Assembly (NCBI RefSeq): GCF_004217095.1
Contig: NZ_SHKO01000001.1
Span: forward strand, 2,220,234 to 2,284,233
Direction of reading: 5' to 3'
From: Advenella incenata
GTDB lineage: Bacteria; Pseudomonadota; Gammaproteobacteria; Burkholderiales; Burkholderiaceae_B
Length of the DNA stretch: 64,000 nucleotides
The notes beneath the pieces were generated by a model. It saw nothing but the letters and a program-made list of their open reading frames with translations, was not told the DNA's origin and ran no database searches. The position numbers and the translations under genes were made by a program. The number at the start of each line of letters is the position of its first letter. Position 1 is the first letter of the stretch. Shown here in pieces: positions 1-9,120 of the stretch.

Positions 1-2
1 TG

Positions 3-1322
3 GTCGAACGCTACGCCACACTGGGTGGCGTATGTCTGAACGTCGGATGTATTCCCTCCAAAGCGCTGTTGCACAGCGTGGCGGTACTGGAAGAGGCGAA
101 ACACCTGTCCCAAAATGGCATTACCTTTGGTGAGCCGACCATCGATCTGGACAAGCTGCGTGCCAGCAAAGACAAGGTGGTTTCCACACTAACTGGTGGT
201 CTGACCGGCATGGCCAAGGCGCGCAAGGTCAAGGTGATCCAGGGGTTGGGCGAGTTTGCCGACGAACATCATTTGACTGTAAAGAAAGATGATGGATCAA
301 GCGAAACAGTGGCCTTCAAGCACGCCATTATTGCGGCTGGCAGTCAGTCGGTGAAACTGCCGTTTCTGCCGGAAGACGAAAGGATTGTCGATTCCACCGG
401 CGCCTTGAAACTGCAAAGCATTCCGGAAAAAATGCTGATTATAGGCGGCGGCATTATCGGCCTGGAAATGGGCACGGTCTATTCCGCGCTTGGCGCACGC
501 CTGGATGTTGTTGAAATGCTCGATGGCTTGATGCAGGGCGCAGATCGCGATCTGGTCAAGGTATGGCAAAAGAAAAACGAAGGTCGTTTCGATCAGATCA
601 TGGTAAAAACCAAAACGGTTGCGGCCCAGGCCAAGCCCGATGGTATCTGGGTTACGTTCGAAGGTGACGCGGCGCCGGCCGAGCCGCAAAGATATGATCT
701 GGTTTTGCAGGCGGTGGGGCGTTCACCCAACGGCGCAAAAATCGGGGCCGACAAGGCCGGGATTCAGGTGTCAGAACGCGGGTTCATTGAAGTGGATGAG
801 CAGATGCGAACCAATGTGCCACATATATTTGCCATTGGCGATATCGTGGGGCAACCCATGCTGGCGCACAAGGCCGTACATGAGGCGCATGTGGCTGCCG
901 AAGTGATCGCAGGACATAAGAGTTATTTTGATGTGCGTGTGATTCCTTCTGTTGCCTATACCGATCCGGAAGTGGCCTGGGCAGGTTTGACAGAGGAAGA
1001 AGCCAAGAAGCAGGGCATCAAGTACGAAAAGGGTGTGTTCCCCTGGGCGGCGTCGGGTCGGGCCATTGCCAATGGTCGCTCCGAAGGCTTTACCAAGTTG
1101 CTGTTTGATGCCCAGACCCATCGGATCATTGGCGGCAGCATCGTGGGTACCCATGCTGGCGATCTGATTTCCGAAGTGGCGCTGGCTGTGGAGATGGGCG
1201 CCGATTCTGTTGATATTGGCAAGACCATCCATCCTCATCCAACGCTTGGCGAATCGGTGGGCATGGCAGCAGAGGTCGCGCATGGTACATGTACCGATCT
1301 GCCTCCGGTCAAACGCAAGTAG
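3..1322 (+). CDS. lpdA: Dihydrolipoyl dehydrogenase (E3), 5'-truncated by window edge
   Basis: FAD-dependent E3 component that reoxidises dihydrolipoamide in the 2-oxoacid dehydrogenase complexes, reducing NAD. The frame is open from the first bases, so the true start lies upstream; roughly 35 N-terminal residues including the FAD-binding glycine motif are missing. The redox-active disulfide motif CLNVGCIPSK is encoded at 33-62. An NAD-binding glycine motif (IIGGGIIGLEMG) follows in the middle, then the second FAD motif (FAIGDIVGQPMLAHKA). The C-terminal dimer-interface HPHPTLGE carries the catalytic His and Glu. Whether it serves the pyruvate or the 2-oxoglutarate complex cannot be told, because the upstream E1/E2 genes lie outside the window. 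Confidence 0.95.
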   Translation, partial: VERYATLGGVCLNVGCIPSKALLHSVAVLEEAKHLSQNGITFGEPTIDLDKLRASKDKVVSTLTGGLTGMAKARKVKVIQGLGEFADEHHLTVKKDDGSSETVAFKHAIIAAGSQSVKLPFLPEDERIVDSTGALKLQSIPEKMLIIGGGIIGLEMGTVYSALGARLDVVEMLDGLMQGADRDLVKVWQKKNEGRFDQIMVKTKTVAAQAKPDGIWVTFEGDAAPAEPQRYDLVLQAVGRSPNGAKIGADKAGIQVSERGFIEVDEQMRTNVPHIFAIGDIVGQPMLAHKAVHEAHVAAEVIAGHKSYFDVRVIPSVAYTDPEVAWAGLTEEEAKKQGIKYEKGVFPWAASGRAIANGRSEGFTKLLFDAQTHRIIGGSIVGTHAGDLISEVALAVEMGADSVDIGKTIHPHPTLGESVGMAAEVAHGTCTDLPPVKRK

Positions 1323-1333
1323 ACCGGTTGTCC

Positions 1334-1380
1334 TGCGCTGACGGCAGCGACACTTAGTATGTGCCGCGGCTGTCAGCGCA
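1334..1380 (+). terminator. Inverted repeat after lpdA, possible terminator
   Basis: Arms TGCGCTGAC (1334-1342) and GTCAGCGCA (1372-1380) are perfectly complementary over 9 bp with a 29-nt loop. The repeat sits just after the lpdA stop in the 205-bp gap before folC. There is no T-run directly behind it, so intrinsic termination is doubtful. Nothing else is recognised in the gap. Confidence 0.3.
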
Positions 1381-1527
1381 ACGATACCGTGGTGCTATCT
1401 GGTTTTCCGCTGGCTGCGCAGGCTGCAGGCAAGTACAGAACACTCTTATTTCCGGTTAACGCCGAAAATAGGGGTGTTTTTCATTTTGATGACTTAAAAT
1501 TCTGCTTTCGGGTATTTCATTTTTATT

Positions 1528-2832
1528 ATGTCTGCCGTTCCTACTAGTAAGCACTCGCTGGCCGATTGGCTGGCCTATCTTGAATCCCTGCACCCCAAGG
1601 CGATCGAACTCGGTCTGGACCGCGTCAGAACGGTAGCCCAGCGCCTGCAGGCCTGCGAGGGCGGCGGCGTCAAAATCATTGTGGGTGGAACCAACGGTAA
1701 GGGCTCCACCTGCGCCATGCTCGAGGCCATTTATCTGGCCGCCGGATACAAAACCGGCCTGTATACCTCTCCTCATCTGATCGATTTCAATGAACGCATC
1801 CGTCTTCGTGGCGAACTGGCCACAGACGAGCAAATTGTCCGGCAGCTGGCGCAAATTGAGACGGCGCGCGGCGAAATATCGCTCACATACTTCGAATACA
1901 CGACGTTGGCTGCGCTGTTGCTGTTCAAGGAACATCAAACCGACGTGGCTATTTTGGAAGTCGGCCTGGGCGGGCGGCTGGATGCCGTCAATATTGTGGA
2001 TGCAGATTGTTCCATCGTTACCAGCGTTGATGTAGATCATGTCGAATGGCTCGGGGATACCCGGGAGAAAATCGGCTGGGAAAAGGCGCATATTTTCCGC
2101 AAGGGAAAACCGGCCATTTGCAGCGACCCGCAGCCACCGCAATCCGTGCTTGACTACGCGCGTGAGATAGAAGCAGATCTGTGGTTATTCGGGCACGATT
2201 TTAACTATTCGGCGGACAAGCAGCAGTGGGCTTTTGCTGGTCGAAATCAGCGGCGCAATGCGCTGGCGTATCCTGCCTTGCGTGGCGCCAACCAGTTGCT
2301 CAACGCGTCGGCTGCGCTGGCCGCCATCGAGTCGTTGCGGGATCGGCTGGCTGTTCCACAGCAGTCGGTGCGCCAGGGCCTGATCCAGGCAGTGCTGCCC
2401 GGACGCTTTCAGATTATTCCCGGGCAGCCAACCGTGGTGCTGGACGTGGCGCACAACCCGCAAGCTGCGGCGGTGCTTGCCCACAATCTGGATAGCATGG
2501 CCTATTTTCCCTATACCCATGCGGTAGTCGGCATGGTCAATGACAAGGATTGCGATGAGGTCATCAAAAAGTTCGGCCGCAAGGTGGACCATTGGTATTG
2601 CGCAAGTCTTGACGGCGAGCGTGGTCGCAGCGGTCAGGATATTGCCGAAAGAGTGCGCGAGCAGTTGCCGGCGGATGCCGAAGGGTTACCAACCGTAACG
2701 GTTTTCGATTCTCCGGCGGCTGCCTATGATTCTGCACGTTCAAAGGCCGCCGACAATGATAGAATAGTCGTGTTTGGCTCGTTTTTAACCGTGGCCGCAG
2801 TTTTACAGCATTTGGGGCGTCCAGCCGTCTGA
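1528..2832 (+). CDS. folC: Bifunctional folylpolyglutamate synthase / dihydrofolate synthase
   Basis: Mur-ligase-family cytoplasmic enzyme that joins glutamate to dihydropteroate and then extends the glutamate tail of folates using ATP. The 434-residue length is normal. The P-loop GTNGKGST lies at residues 54-61, the folate/ATP loop LGGRLDAVN near 150, and the C-terminal Mur-ligase motif DVAHNPQAAA near 308. The ATG at 1528 gives a typical N terminus that begins with a short helix before the P-loop. It heads a run folC, SPOR protein, cvpA, purF that is common in Beta- and Gammaproteobacteria; gaps of 32, 15 and 48 bp suggest one transcript. Confidence 0.95.
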   Translation: MSAVPTSKHSLADWLAYLESLHPKAIELGLDRVRTVAQRLQACEGGGVKIIVGGTNGKGSTCAMLEAIYLAAGYKTGLYTSPHLIDFNERIRLRGELATDEQIVRQLAQIETARGEISLTYFEYTTLAALLLFKEHQTDVAILEVGLGGRLDAVNIVDADCSIVTSVDVDHVEWLGDTREKIGWEKAHIFRKGKPAICSDPQPPQSVLDYAREIEADLWLFGHDFNYSADKQQWAFAGRNQRRNALAYPALRGANQLLNASAALAAIESLRDRLAVPQQSVRQGLIQAVLPGRFQIIPGQPTVVLDVAHNPQAAAVLAHNLDSMAYFPYTHAVVGMVNDKDCDEVIKKFGRKVDHWYCASLDGERGRSGQDIAERVREQLPADAEGLPTVTVFDSPAAAYDSARSKAADNDRIVVFGSFLTVAAVLQHLGRPAV

Positions 2833-2864
2833 AGCTTATCTTTATAAATAGTCGGGAATAAGTT

Positions 2865-3821
2865 ATGGGTTTATTCAATTCACAAGATAATGATCGGCCG
2901 GGGCAACGCCGTACCCAGTCAGAACAGAACCAGGCCAATGACCTGCGGGTCAAGGCCAGAAACCGGCTGATTGGCGCGATTATTCTTGTTCTTGCTGCGA
3001 TCATTATCGTGCCTATGGTGCTCGATACCGGCGGCACAGACAGTACGCCGACACCGGCGCAGAAACCGCCTTTGGTCTCGGGCGGGGGTAGCGACAGCAA
3101 TTCCCTGTCCGTAACCACAACGCCGGGCGTTGAGTCCAGCGGTCCAAGTTCCACATCGCAGCAGGCCACCGTTGATGGCAGCGTATCGCAGACCCCGCCT
3201 GTGACAGGATCGGTCGCTGCAGGAACCGCTGAGCAGCCACAGGATCCAGGGGCTGCGCCGGAAGGCCAGGAGCCAGGCTTGACAGGACTGACAGAAGCTA
3301 TTGATCCGAACCGATCCATCGCTTCGGGTACGGCAAACCAGCCGGTAACGCCCGAGGATCAGGCCGAGCAGGCAAAGCAGGAAGCCGCTGCCCAGGCTAA
3401 AGCCCAGGCAGATGCCAAAAAGGCAGCTGAACGCAAGAAGGCCGCAGCCAACAAAGCTGCAGAGCAGCCTAAAAAGCCTGGTGTGATCCGGGATAACAGT
3501 CGCACCGATGATGGCTCCCGTGCGCTGGCCATCCTGGAAGGTCGTGAACCGGCACAGGCCGAGAAAAGCAAACCGAAGGTTACCTCGGGAGATTATTCCC
3601 TGCAGATCGCTTCCTACGGCTCTTCGGACGACGCGCAAAGTCGTCGCAGCAAACTGGCCGCCGAGGGCGTGTCCAATGTGTATGTTCAGAATTCTGTCGT
3701 AAACGGCAAGCAGATTTATCGTTTGCGCGTAGGTCCGTTCAAATCACGTGAGGCTGCACAGGCAGCGCAAACCCGCCTTCGTTCACTGGGTTATGACAAC
3801 GGTTTCATTTCGTCGAACTGA
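2865..3821 (+). CDS. SPOR-domain cell-division protein (DedD-like)
   Basis: Inner-membrane protein of 318 residues with a short cytoplasmic N terminus, one membrane segment at about 37-55 (LIGAIILVLAAIIIVPMVL), and a long low-complexity Pro/Ser/Thr/Gly then Ala/Lys/Gln linker (about 60-240). A C-terminal SPOR domain (about 244-318; begins YSLQIASYGS, ends with a LGYDNGFI strand) binds denuded septal peptidoglycan. DedD and FtsN share this architecture; the position between folC and cvpA matches dedD. The Ala/Lys-rich linker at 170-205 is probably helical. The protein should localise to the division site. Confidence 0.85.
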   Translation: MGLFNSQDNDRPGQRRTQSEQNQANDLRVKARNRLIGAIILVLAAIIIVPMVLDTGGTDSTPTPAQKPPLVSGGGSDSNSLSVTTTPGVESSGPSSTSQQATVDGSVSQTPPVTGSVAAGTAEQPQDPGAAPEGQEPGLTGLTEAIDPNRSIASGTANQPVTPEDQAEQAKQEAAAQAKAQADAKKAAERKKAAANKAAEQPKKPGVIRDNSRTDDGSRALAILEGREPAQAEKSKPKVTSGDYSLQIASYGSSDDAQSRRSKLAAEGVSNVYVQNSVVNGKQIYRLRVGPFKSREAAQAAQTRLRSLGYDNGFISSN

Positions 3822-3836
3822 TATCCATGAATCGAA

Positions 3837-4325
3837 GTGACCGAATTTGATTACACCTGCCTTGGGATTATCGCTATCTCGGGGCTCCTTGGATTAATGA
3901 GAGGGTTTCTCAAGGAAGCCTTCTCATTAATCGCTTATGCCGCCGCATTTATTGGCGCGATCTGGTGGGGCCCGGTGGTTTACCCCTGGGTGATGCAATA
4001 CATCAACAACGCGCTGATCAGCATGGGCATCGGATATGCGGTGGTGTTCATCGCCATTTTACTGGTTGTCGGTCTGGTCAACGTGACGCTGGCAACCCTG
4101 ATTGAAGCCACCGGCCTGGGACCAGCTGACCAGGGGCTCGGTATTTTGTTCGGCATCGCCCGCGGCGTCATGATTATCCTGATACTGGTTGTGCTTGCCG
4201 GATATACGCCATTTCCCAAGGAACCCTGGTGGGTCAATGCCAGGTTTTCGCCGATGGCGATGATGGCGGTGCATGAAATCAAGTTGCGCCTGCCGGACAG
4301 CATCGGATCGTATTTACCTTATTAG
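3837..4325 (+). CDS. cvpA: CvpA family membrane protein
   Basis: Small inner-membrane protein of 162 residues with about four hydrophobic segments (residues about 5-20, 27-50, 62-85, 101-123) and the family's conserved GLxRGFxKE motif (GLMRGFLKEAFSL) near the N terminus. The family is named for colicin V production in E. coli and is linked to envelope homeostasis; its biochemical role is unsettled. The start is a GTG at 3837, 15 bp after the SPOR gene; no in-frame ATG precedes the conserved region. It lies directly upstream of purF, the classic cvpA-purF pairing. Confidence 0.9.
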   Translation: MTEFDYTCLGIIAISGLLGLMRGFLKEAFSLIAYAAAFIGAIWWGPVVYPWVMQYINNALISMGIGYAVVFIAILLVVGLVNVTLATLIEATGLGPADQGLGILFGIARGVMIILILVVLAGYTPFPKEPWWVNARFSPMAMMAVHEIKLRLPDSIGSYLPY

Positions 4326-4373
4326 TTTGTTCCCTTAGTTTTTCTCTCTCGTATTTTTCAGGATAGGCTTTTT

Positions 4374-5891
4374 ATGTGCGGAATTATCGGTATCGTCGGG
4401 CGCGGTCCAGTGAATCAACTGGTGTACGACAGTCTGCTGTTACTGCAACATCGTGGACAGGACGCAGCCGGCATTGCGACCGCCTACGGCAACCACTTCA
4501 ACATGTACAAGGCCCATGGCCTGGTGCGCGACGTATTTCGCACTCGCAATATGCGCGATCTGCCCGGCCATTCTGGTATCGGGCAGGTGCGTTATCCAAC
4601 GGCAGGCTCCAGCGATTCGCTGGAAGAGGCGCAGCCATTTTATGTTAACGCGCCTTTTGGCATTACATTTGCGCATAACGGCAATCTGACCAACTGGCGT
4701 GAATTGCGCGAGTCGCTATTCAAGGTGGATCAGCGCCACATTAATACCAATTCGGATTCTGAAGTCTTGCTCAATGTATTGGCGCATGAGCTGCAGTCGG
4801 CGGCAAAGGGCAGTAGCCTGGATCCGGCCGCGATGTTCAGCGCGGTCGCTGCATTGCACCGACGTGTCAAGGGTGCATACTCGGTGGTTGCGCAAATCGC
4901 CGGATATGGACTGCTGGCTTTCCGGGATCCGTTCGGCATCCGGCCGCTGTGCCTGGGCAAGTTTGAATCGGAACTGGGTGCAGAATGGATGGTGGCGTCT
5001 GAATCGGTTGCGCTTGAAGGCAGCGGGTTTGATTTCGTTCGTGATATTGGCGCCGGTGAAGCCGTGTTCATCGATCTGGACGGTAATGTGCACGAGCAGC
5101 AATGCGCCGACAATCCGGTGCTCACGCCCTGCATTTTCGAATATGTCTATTTTGCCCGTCCCGATTCCACCATTAATGGTGTGAATGTGTACAATGCGCG
5201 CCTGAAAATGGGTGAGTACCTTGCTGATAAAGTGGCCAGGCAATTGCGCCTGCGGGAAATTGATGTCGTGATGCCTATTCCCGATTCTTCCCGGCCGGCC
5301 GCCATGCAGCTGGCATCCAAACTCAAGCTTGAGTATCGTGAAGGCTTCATCAAGAACCGTTATGTAGGGCGTACCTTTATTATGCCCGGGCAGGCGGTGC
5401 GCAAAAAATCAGTCCGCCAGAAATTGAACGCCATGAGCGTTGAGTTCAAGGACAAAAACGTGCTGCTGGTAGATGACTCCATTGTGCGTGGCACGACCAG
5501 CCGCGAGATTGTTGACATGGCAAGGGCGGCAGGGGCCCGGAAAGTGTTTTTCGCATCGGCCGCGCCGCCTGTCTGTTTCCCCAATGTCTACGGTATTGAC
5601 ATGCCAACCCAGGATGATCTGATTGCCAACGGCAGAACACCTGAAGAAGTTGCTGCCGAGATCGGGGCAGACGGCCTGGTGTATCAGGACCTGGCTGACC
5701 TGAAAGCGGCCATTACGGATTTAAATCCGGCGCTCACTCAGTTTGAAGCTTCCTGCTTTGATGGCCACTATGTTACTGGCGATGTTGATAGCGCCTATCT
5801 GGAAAGATTGCGTCTGACCCGGCACCAGGTCAAGGAAGGCCAGGCGGTTGGCGGGCTGCAATTTAATATGGGGTATGCAGCCAACGCTTAA
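4374..5891 (+). CDS. purF: Amidophosphoribosyltransferase
   Basis: First committed enzyme of purine synthesis; transfers glutamine amide nitrogen to PRPP to form phosphoribosylamine. 505 residues. The Met is followed directly by the nucleophile Cys2 (MCGIIGIVG), so there is no propeptide, as in the E. coli type. The N-terminal half is the Ntn glutaminase domain ([16 protein letters not shown]). The C-terminal half is the phosphoribosyltransferase domain with the PRPP loop [18 protein letters not shown] near 363-380. The Bacillus-type four-cysteine iron-sulfur ligand pattern is not evident. A 16-bp palindrome (CAACGCTTAAGCGTTG, 5882-5897) spans the stop codon. Confidence 0.97.
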   Translation: MCGIIGIVGRGPVNQLVYDSLLLLQHRGQDAAGIATAYGNHFNMYKAHGLVRDVFRTRNMRDLPGHSGIGQVRYPTAGSSDSLEEAQPFYVNAPFGITFAHNGNLTNWRELRESLFKVDQRHINTNSDSEVLLNVLAHELQSAAKGSSLDPAAMFSAVAALHRRVKGAYSVVAQIAGYGLLAFRDPFGIRPLCLGKFESELGAEWMVASESVALEGSGFDFVRDIGAGEAVFIDLDGNVHEQQCADNPVLTPCIFEYVYFARPDSTINGVNVYNARLKMGEYLADKVARQLRLREIDVVMPIPDSSRPAAMQLASKLKLEYREGFIKNRYVGRTFIMPGQAVRKKSVRQKLNAMSVEFKDKNVLLVDDSIVRGTTSREIVDMARAAGARKVFFASAAPPVCFPNVYGIDMPTQDDLIANGRTPEEVAAEIGADGLVYQDLADLKAAITDLNPALTQFEASCFDGHYVTGDVDSAYLERLRLTRHQVKEGQAVGGLQFNMGYAANA

Positions 5892-5947
5892 GCGTTGCAT
5901 ATGCCTGGGTTTCTGTCCGTGCAAAGCGGCAGGGACGCCATTTATTT

Positions 5948-5977
5948 CGTCGCACCCGGGTTCAGCCGGGTGCGACG
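5948..5977 (+). terminator. Strong hairpin after purF
   Basis: Perfect 12-bp GC-rich stem CGTCGCACCCGG / CCGGGTGCGACG with the 6-nt loop GTTCAG, 57 bp after the purF stop. There is no downstream U-tract, so it may act with Rho or as an mRNA 3'-end stabiliser rather than as a simple intrinsic terminator. Confidence 0.55.
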
Positions 5978-6113
5978 GCTCTGACCAAACAAGCACAGTG
6001 CCGCCGCAATAAAACGGGCGTCATTCCGGCAAACCTTGGCAGGCTGCGGAATGTTAGCAGGCTGCAGAATTATTCCAAAGACTGATCCCATTTGCTTGGG
6101 CAGCATTAGCTCG

Positions 6114-6142
6114 TTGCCGTCCAGCGTATTTGAGAATATAAT
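6114..6142 (+). promoter_or_regulatory. Sigma70-type promoter for the MarR-MFS pair
   Basis: TTGCCG at 6114-6119 and a perfect TATAAT at 6137-6142 are separated by 17 bp. Transcription would start near 6149, only about 22 nt before the chosen marR ATG. This argues against start codons upstream of the promoter. A second TTGACA overlaps it at 6142-6147. MarR autorepression would be expected here, but no clear symmetric operator was identified. Confidence 0.5.
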
Positions 6143-6170
6143 TGACATATCATCTATTGGTAAGTCATTT

Positions 6171-6668
6171 ATGTCTCGCACAAATACAACTGCAAAGCCG
6201 GATGTCGGACGAGCGCTACTCTCTCTTTCGGGGCAAATCAATCGCCAGTGGCGCAGGGCGCTGGATCGTCGGCTGCAGCCTTTGGGGTTGACCGAGGCTA
6301 CCTGGTTACCGTTGCTGTACATCGCAAGGGCGACGCAGCCATTGCGTCAAAAGGATCTGGCCGCATTGATGGGGCTCGATAGCTCATCGGTGGTGCGCCT
6401 GCTCGATGGTCTGCAAACTGCGGGTTATATCCAGCGCCTGGAAGGCACGGACCGGCGTGAAAAAATCATCCACCTCACAGATACCGGTAAGCAAACCGTA
6501 TCCAGCGTCGAGCAGGTCGTGCTTGAAGGCCGGCGCCGCTTGTTCCTGGATATTGATGGCGCAGACCTTGAAACAACCCGATCGGTAATGCAACAGCTTT
6601 TGGGCACGCTTGAATCGCTGGACGGCGCGCTCTGGGCCGATACGGATGGCGCCGATTCACATGCCTGA
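6171..6668 (+). CDS. MarR family transcriptional regulator
   Basis: 165-residue winged-helix regulator. An N-terminal dimerisation helix (residues about 10-35, RALLSLSGQINRQWRRALD) precedes the helix-turn-helix (LRQKDLAALMGLDSSSVVRLLDGL, about 64-87) and the wing (GTDRREKIIHLTDTGK). An open frame extends upstream to 6036, but ATG 6171 lies just after the promoter and gives a standard MarR length. It overlaps the next gene, a drug exporter, by 8 bp. Such MarR-exporter pairs usually form self-repressed operons relieved by a small aromatic ligand; the ligand is unknown here. Confidence 0.88.
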   Translation: MSRTNTTAKPDVGRALLSLSGQINRQWRRALDRRLQPLGLTEATWLPLLYIARATQPLRQKDLAALMGLDSSSVVRLLDGLQTAGYIQRLEGTDRREKIIHLTDTGKQTVSSVEQVVLEGRRRLFLDIDGADLETTRSVMQQLLGTLESLDGALWADTDGADSHA

Positions 6669-7887
6669 AAAAATCGTCCTGCGCGCGCCATTGTGGTTGC
6701 TGGTGCTGGTAACTTTGAGCGGCACACTGGCTATGCATATGTTCGTGCCGGCCATGCCGGATGCTGCGGCCGATCTTGGCGCCAGCATGAGCGCCATGCA
6801 AATGACGATCAGCCTGTATATTCTAGGCCTGGCTTTCGGCCAGTTGATTTACGGTCCGCTATCTGACGGGTTCGGCCGGCGACCCCTGCTACTCGCGGGC
6901 CTGTCTATCTATGTGCTGGCCGGCGTTGCGGCTGCCTTGTCGCAAAGCGAGTCTACGCTGGTGCTGGCGCGGCTGTTTCAGGCGTTGGGCGGATGCGCCG
7001 GCCTGGCGCTTGGACGGGCCATTGTGCGCGATACGGCGGCAGGCGATAGCGCCGTCAAGGATCAGGCGTTGCTCAATCTGATCATGATGGCCGGGCCTGG
7101 CCTGGCCCCGTTGCTCGGTTCGTTTCTTACCTTGCATTTCGGTTGGCGAGCTGTTTTCTATGCGCTCGTATTGCTGGGTGTGATTACCTTGCTTTCGACC
7201 TGGCGAATGCTGCCGGAAACCGGCGCGCCAACCGGCAAAGTGCGGCCGGCCGCCTTGGCCTCGGATTACAAATCGCTGCTGCGTTCACCTTCGTTTTTGG
7301 CTTACGCATTTGGCGGTGGCTGCGCTACGACAGCCATCTATTCTTTTATTGCCGCCGCGCCTTTCATCATTACCATGGATCTGCATCGATCTGTACAAGA
7401 GGTGGGCTTATATCTGGCCCTGTTGATTGTCGGGCTGTCGGTGGGCAATGCAGCGACGCGGCAACTGATTGGTCGTTTTTCGCTGGAGCGGCTACTGATT
7501 GGCGGCAATGCACTAAGTGTTGTTGCGGCCTTGCTGCTGCTGGGTATTACGCTGGCCGATCTACTGCATATCGTGAGCGTGACCGCGCTGATGTTCGTGT
7601 TTGCTATCGGCGCCGGCATTGCCAGTCCGGCGGCCCTGACCAAGGGGCTGAGTGTCGATCGCCACCTGATAGGCTCAGCAGCAGGCCTGTATGGTTTTAC
7701 GCAAATGTTGGTGGGGGCCATCTGTACGTCGCTTGTCGGGCTTGGAAACAATCCCGCACTCACCGCATTTACGGTACTCGCATGTACAGCTATCCTGGGT
7801 CAGGCCGGATTATGGTTCGGCATGAAACAGGACCGGCGCATGGCCCATAACGTACTGGCTTCGGATGCGTCGACGGGTCACCACTGA
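6661..7887 (+). CDS. MFS drug-resistance transporter, Bcr/CflA type
   Basis: Major facilitator antiporter of 408 residues with 12 predicted membrane segments. The first-loop motif YGPLSDGFGRRPLLL and the helix-5 antiporter motif region (GPGLAPLLGSFL) identify the DHA1 Bcr/CflA branch, which exports drugs or amino acids in exchange for protons. The ATG at 6661 overlaps the MarR stop by 8 bp, so translation is probably coupled; an ATG at 6646 is an alternative start. The gene ends 28 bp before the convergent dsbB. Confidence 0.88.
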   Translation: MPEKIVLRAPLWLLVLVTLSGTLAMHMFVPAMPDAAADLGASMSAMQMTISLYILGLAFGQLIYGPLSDGFGRRPLLLAGLSIYVLAGVAAALSQSESTLVLARLFQALGGCAGLALGRAIVRDTAAGDSAVKDQALLNLIMMAGPGLAPLLGSFLTLHFGWRAVFYALVLLGVITLLSTWRMLPETGAPTGKVRPAALASDYKSLLRSPSFLAYAFGGGCATTAIYSFIAAAPFIITMDLHRSVQEVGLYLALLIVGLSVGNAATRQLIGRFSLERLLIGGNALSVVAALLLLGITLADLLHIVSVTALMFVFAIGAGIASPAALTKGLSVDRHLIGSAAGLYGFTQMLVGAICTSLVGLGNNPALTAFTVLACTAILGQAGLWFGMKQDRRMAHNVLASDASTGHH

Positions 7888-7915
7888 AGTTGTGTTCGGG
7901 TAACGCGGGGCAATA

Positions 7916-8404
7916 TTATCCAAGGCGGGAAGTGCGCTGCGTTTTTCCGAACAACGCGTAGCCACTCAACACCAGTAGTACGACAAACAACAGTAACGCC
8001 CACAGGACATATTCAACCCCAAACACGCTTACTTTGGCATCCATGCAGGTGGCGTAAATGCCGAAAAGCCAGGGCGCCAAGCCATCAAGTCCGGTCGTTC
8101 TGGACATGAAAATATCGGCAAATGTGCGATCGCACGAGACCATTTCTGACGCTACCGTATGCTGATACCACGCCGCTACGATGCCGGCGATGGACAGCGC
8201 GAACGATAACAGCGCCATCATGCGCTTGATTGCCCCAGGAACCAGGTTGCCCAACAGGCAGACGCCGGCGATGACCAATAGAATGAGCCGCTGTAACACA
8301 CACCACGCGCAGGGCGGCATATTGAAAACATGCTGGCTGACAAGCGCAACAGCCAATGCAAGCAGGCAGAGCAGGGCAATAAGATTCAGGCGAGACTGGG
8401 TCAT
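7916..8404 (-). CDS. dsbB: Disulfide bond formation protein DsbB
   Basis: Inner-membrane quinone reductase of 162 residues that reoxidises periplasmic DsbA. Four membrane helices are visible. The first periplasmic redox pair is C32-A-W-C35 right after helix 1 (NMPPCAWC). The second pair lies in the large periplasmic loop, at VSCDR and ATCMD. The quinone-proximal arginine follows the first pair (VLQRL). Its ATG overlaps the marC stop as ATGA, so it is the last gene of a map-glnD-marC-dsbB run on the minus strand. Confidence 0.95.
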   Translation of the reverse strand: MTQSRLNLIALLCLLALAVALVSQHVFNMPPCAWCVLQRLILLVIAGVCLLGNLVPGAIKRMMALLSFALSIAGIVAAWYQHTVASEMVSCDRTFADIFMSRTTGLDGLAPWLFGIYATCMDAKVSVFGVEYVLWALLLFVVLLVLSGYALFGKTQRTSRLG

Positions 8405-9114
8405 AAAGAGGTTCTGGAGTAGGTTGAATAAATATCGGCAAACAGGCGCATGATCAGCTCATGTGCGCCGTCCCACATAATCTGGACACCGATACACAGC
8501 AGAATGAAAGCGGACAGTCGCATGAATACGGCGGTCCCTGAAGCGCCCAGGCGGGCAAGAAATCTTGCGGCAAAACGCAAGCAAAAAAACAGGATAGCGC
8601 TGACGCTGATCACGGCCAAGATCATGGCGCTCACGCTCATGACGCCGGCGCCTGCACTGATAAAATCAAAAGATGCCCCAACAGTAATGGCAGCAGATAT
8701 ACTGCCCGGTCCGCAGGCGATCGGGAAGGTGAGTGGATAAAAGGCGCTGGATTTTACTTTTTCCTGCGAATAATTTTCCACCAGTTTTTCATGCGCATCG
8801 GTATCCGGATCTTTGGCATTGACCAGTTGCCAGGCGCTGGCCACGACCAGCAGGCCGCCACCGACACGGACAATGGGTAGTGATAGACCGAAAAAACTCA
8901 ATACCATATTGCCGAACAGTGCCGCAAGCGTGAGCATTACAAAAACGTTGATTGAAATGCGCTTGGCCAGTTGCCGTCGGGTTGAGGCGCTGGCCCCTTC
9001 GGTCATGGTCAGGAAAATGGGCGCAACTGCGGGCGGGTTTACGATAGGCAGCAGGGTGGCAAGGACAAACAGAAAACTGCGGCTGAAAATCAGGATATAT
9101 TCATTGATGCTCAT
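8401..9114 (-). CDS. MarC family integral membrane protein
   Basis: 237 residues with about six membrane segments and the family's conserved LLPIVNPPAVAPIFLTMTEG motif near residue 20 and PLTFPIACGPGSISAAITVG near 125. MarC/YhgN proteins have been proposed as transporters, but their substrate is not established, and the original link to multiple antibiotic resistance was withdrawn. It begins 6 bp after the glnD stop and overlaps dsbB by 4 bp. Confidence 0.88.
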   Translation of the reverse strand: MSINEYILIFSRSFLFVLATLLPIVNPPAVAPIFLTMTEGASASTRRQLAKRISINVFVMLTLAALFGNMVLSFFGLSLPIVRVGGGLLVVASAWQLVNAKDPDTDAHEKLVENYSQEKVKSSAFYPLTFPIACGPGSISAAITVGASFDFISAGAGVMSVSAMILAVISVSAILFFCLRFAARFLARLGASGTAVFMRLSAFILLCIGVQIMWDGAHELIMRLFADIYSTYSRTSL

Positions 9115-9120
9115 TGTTGT

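Noticed and set aside
2919-3638. Open frame of 239 codons opposite the SPOR gene
   Set aside because: It is rich in Cys, Arg and Leu, has no plausible start context, and mirrors the low-complexity linker of the SPOR protein; a shadow frame.
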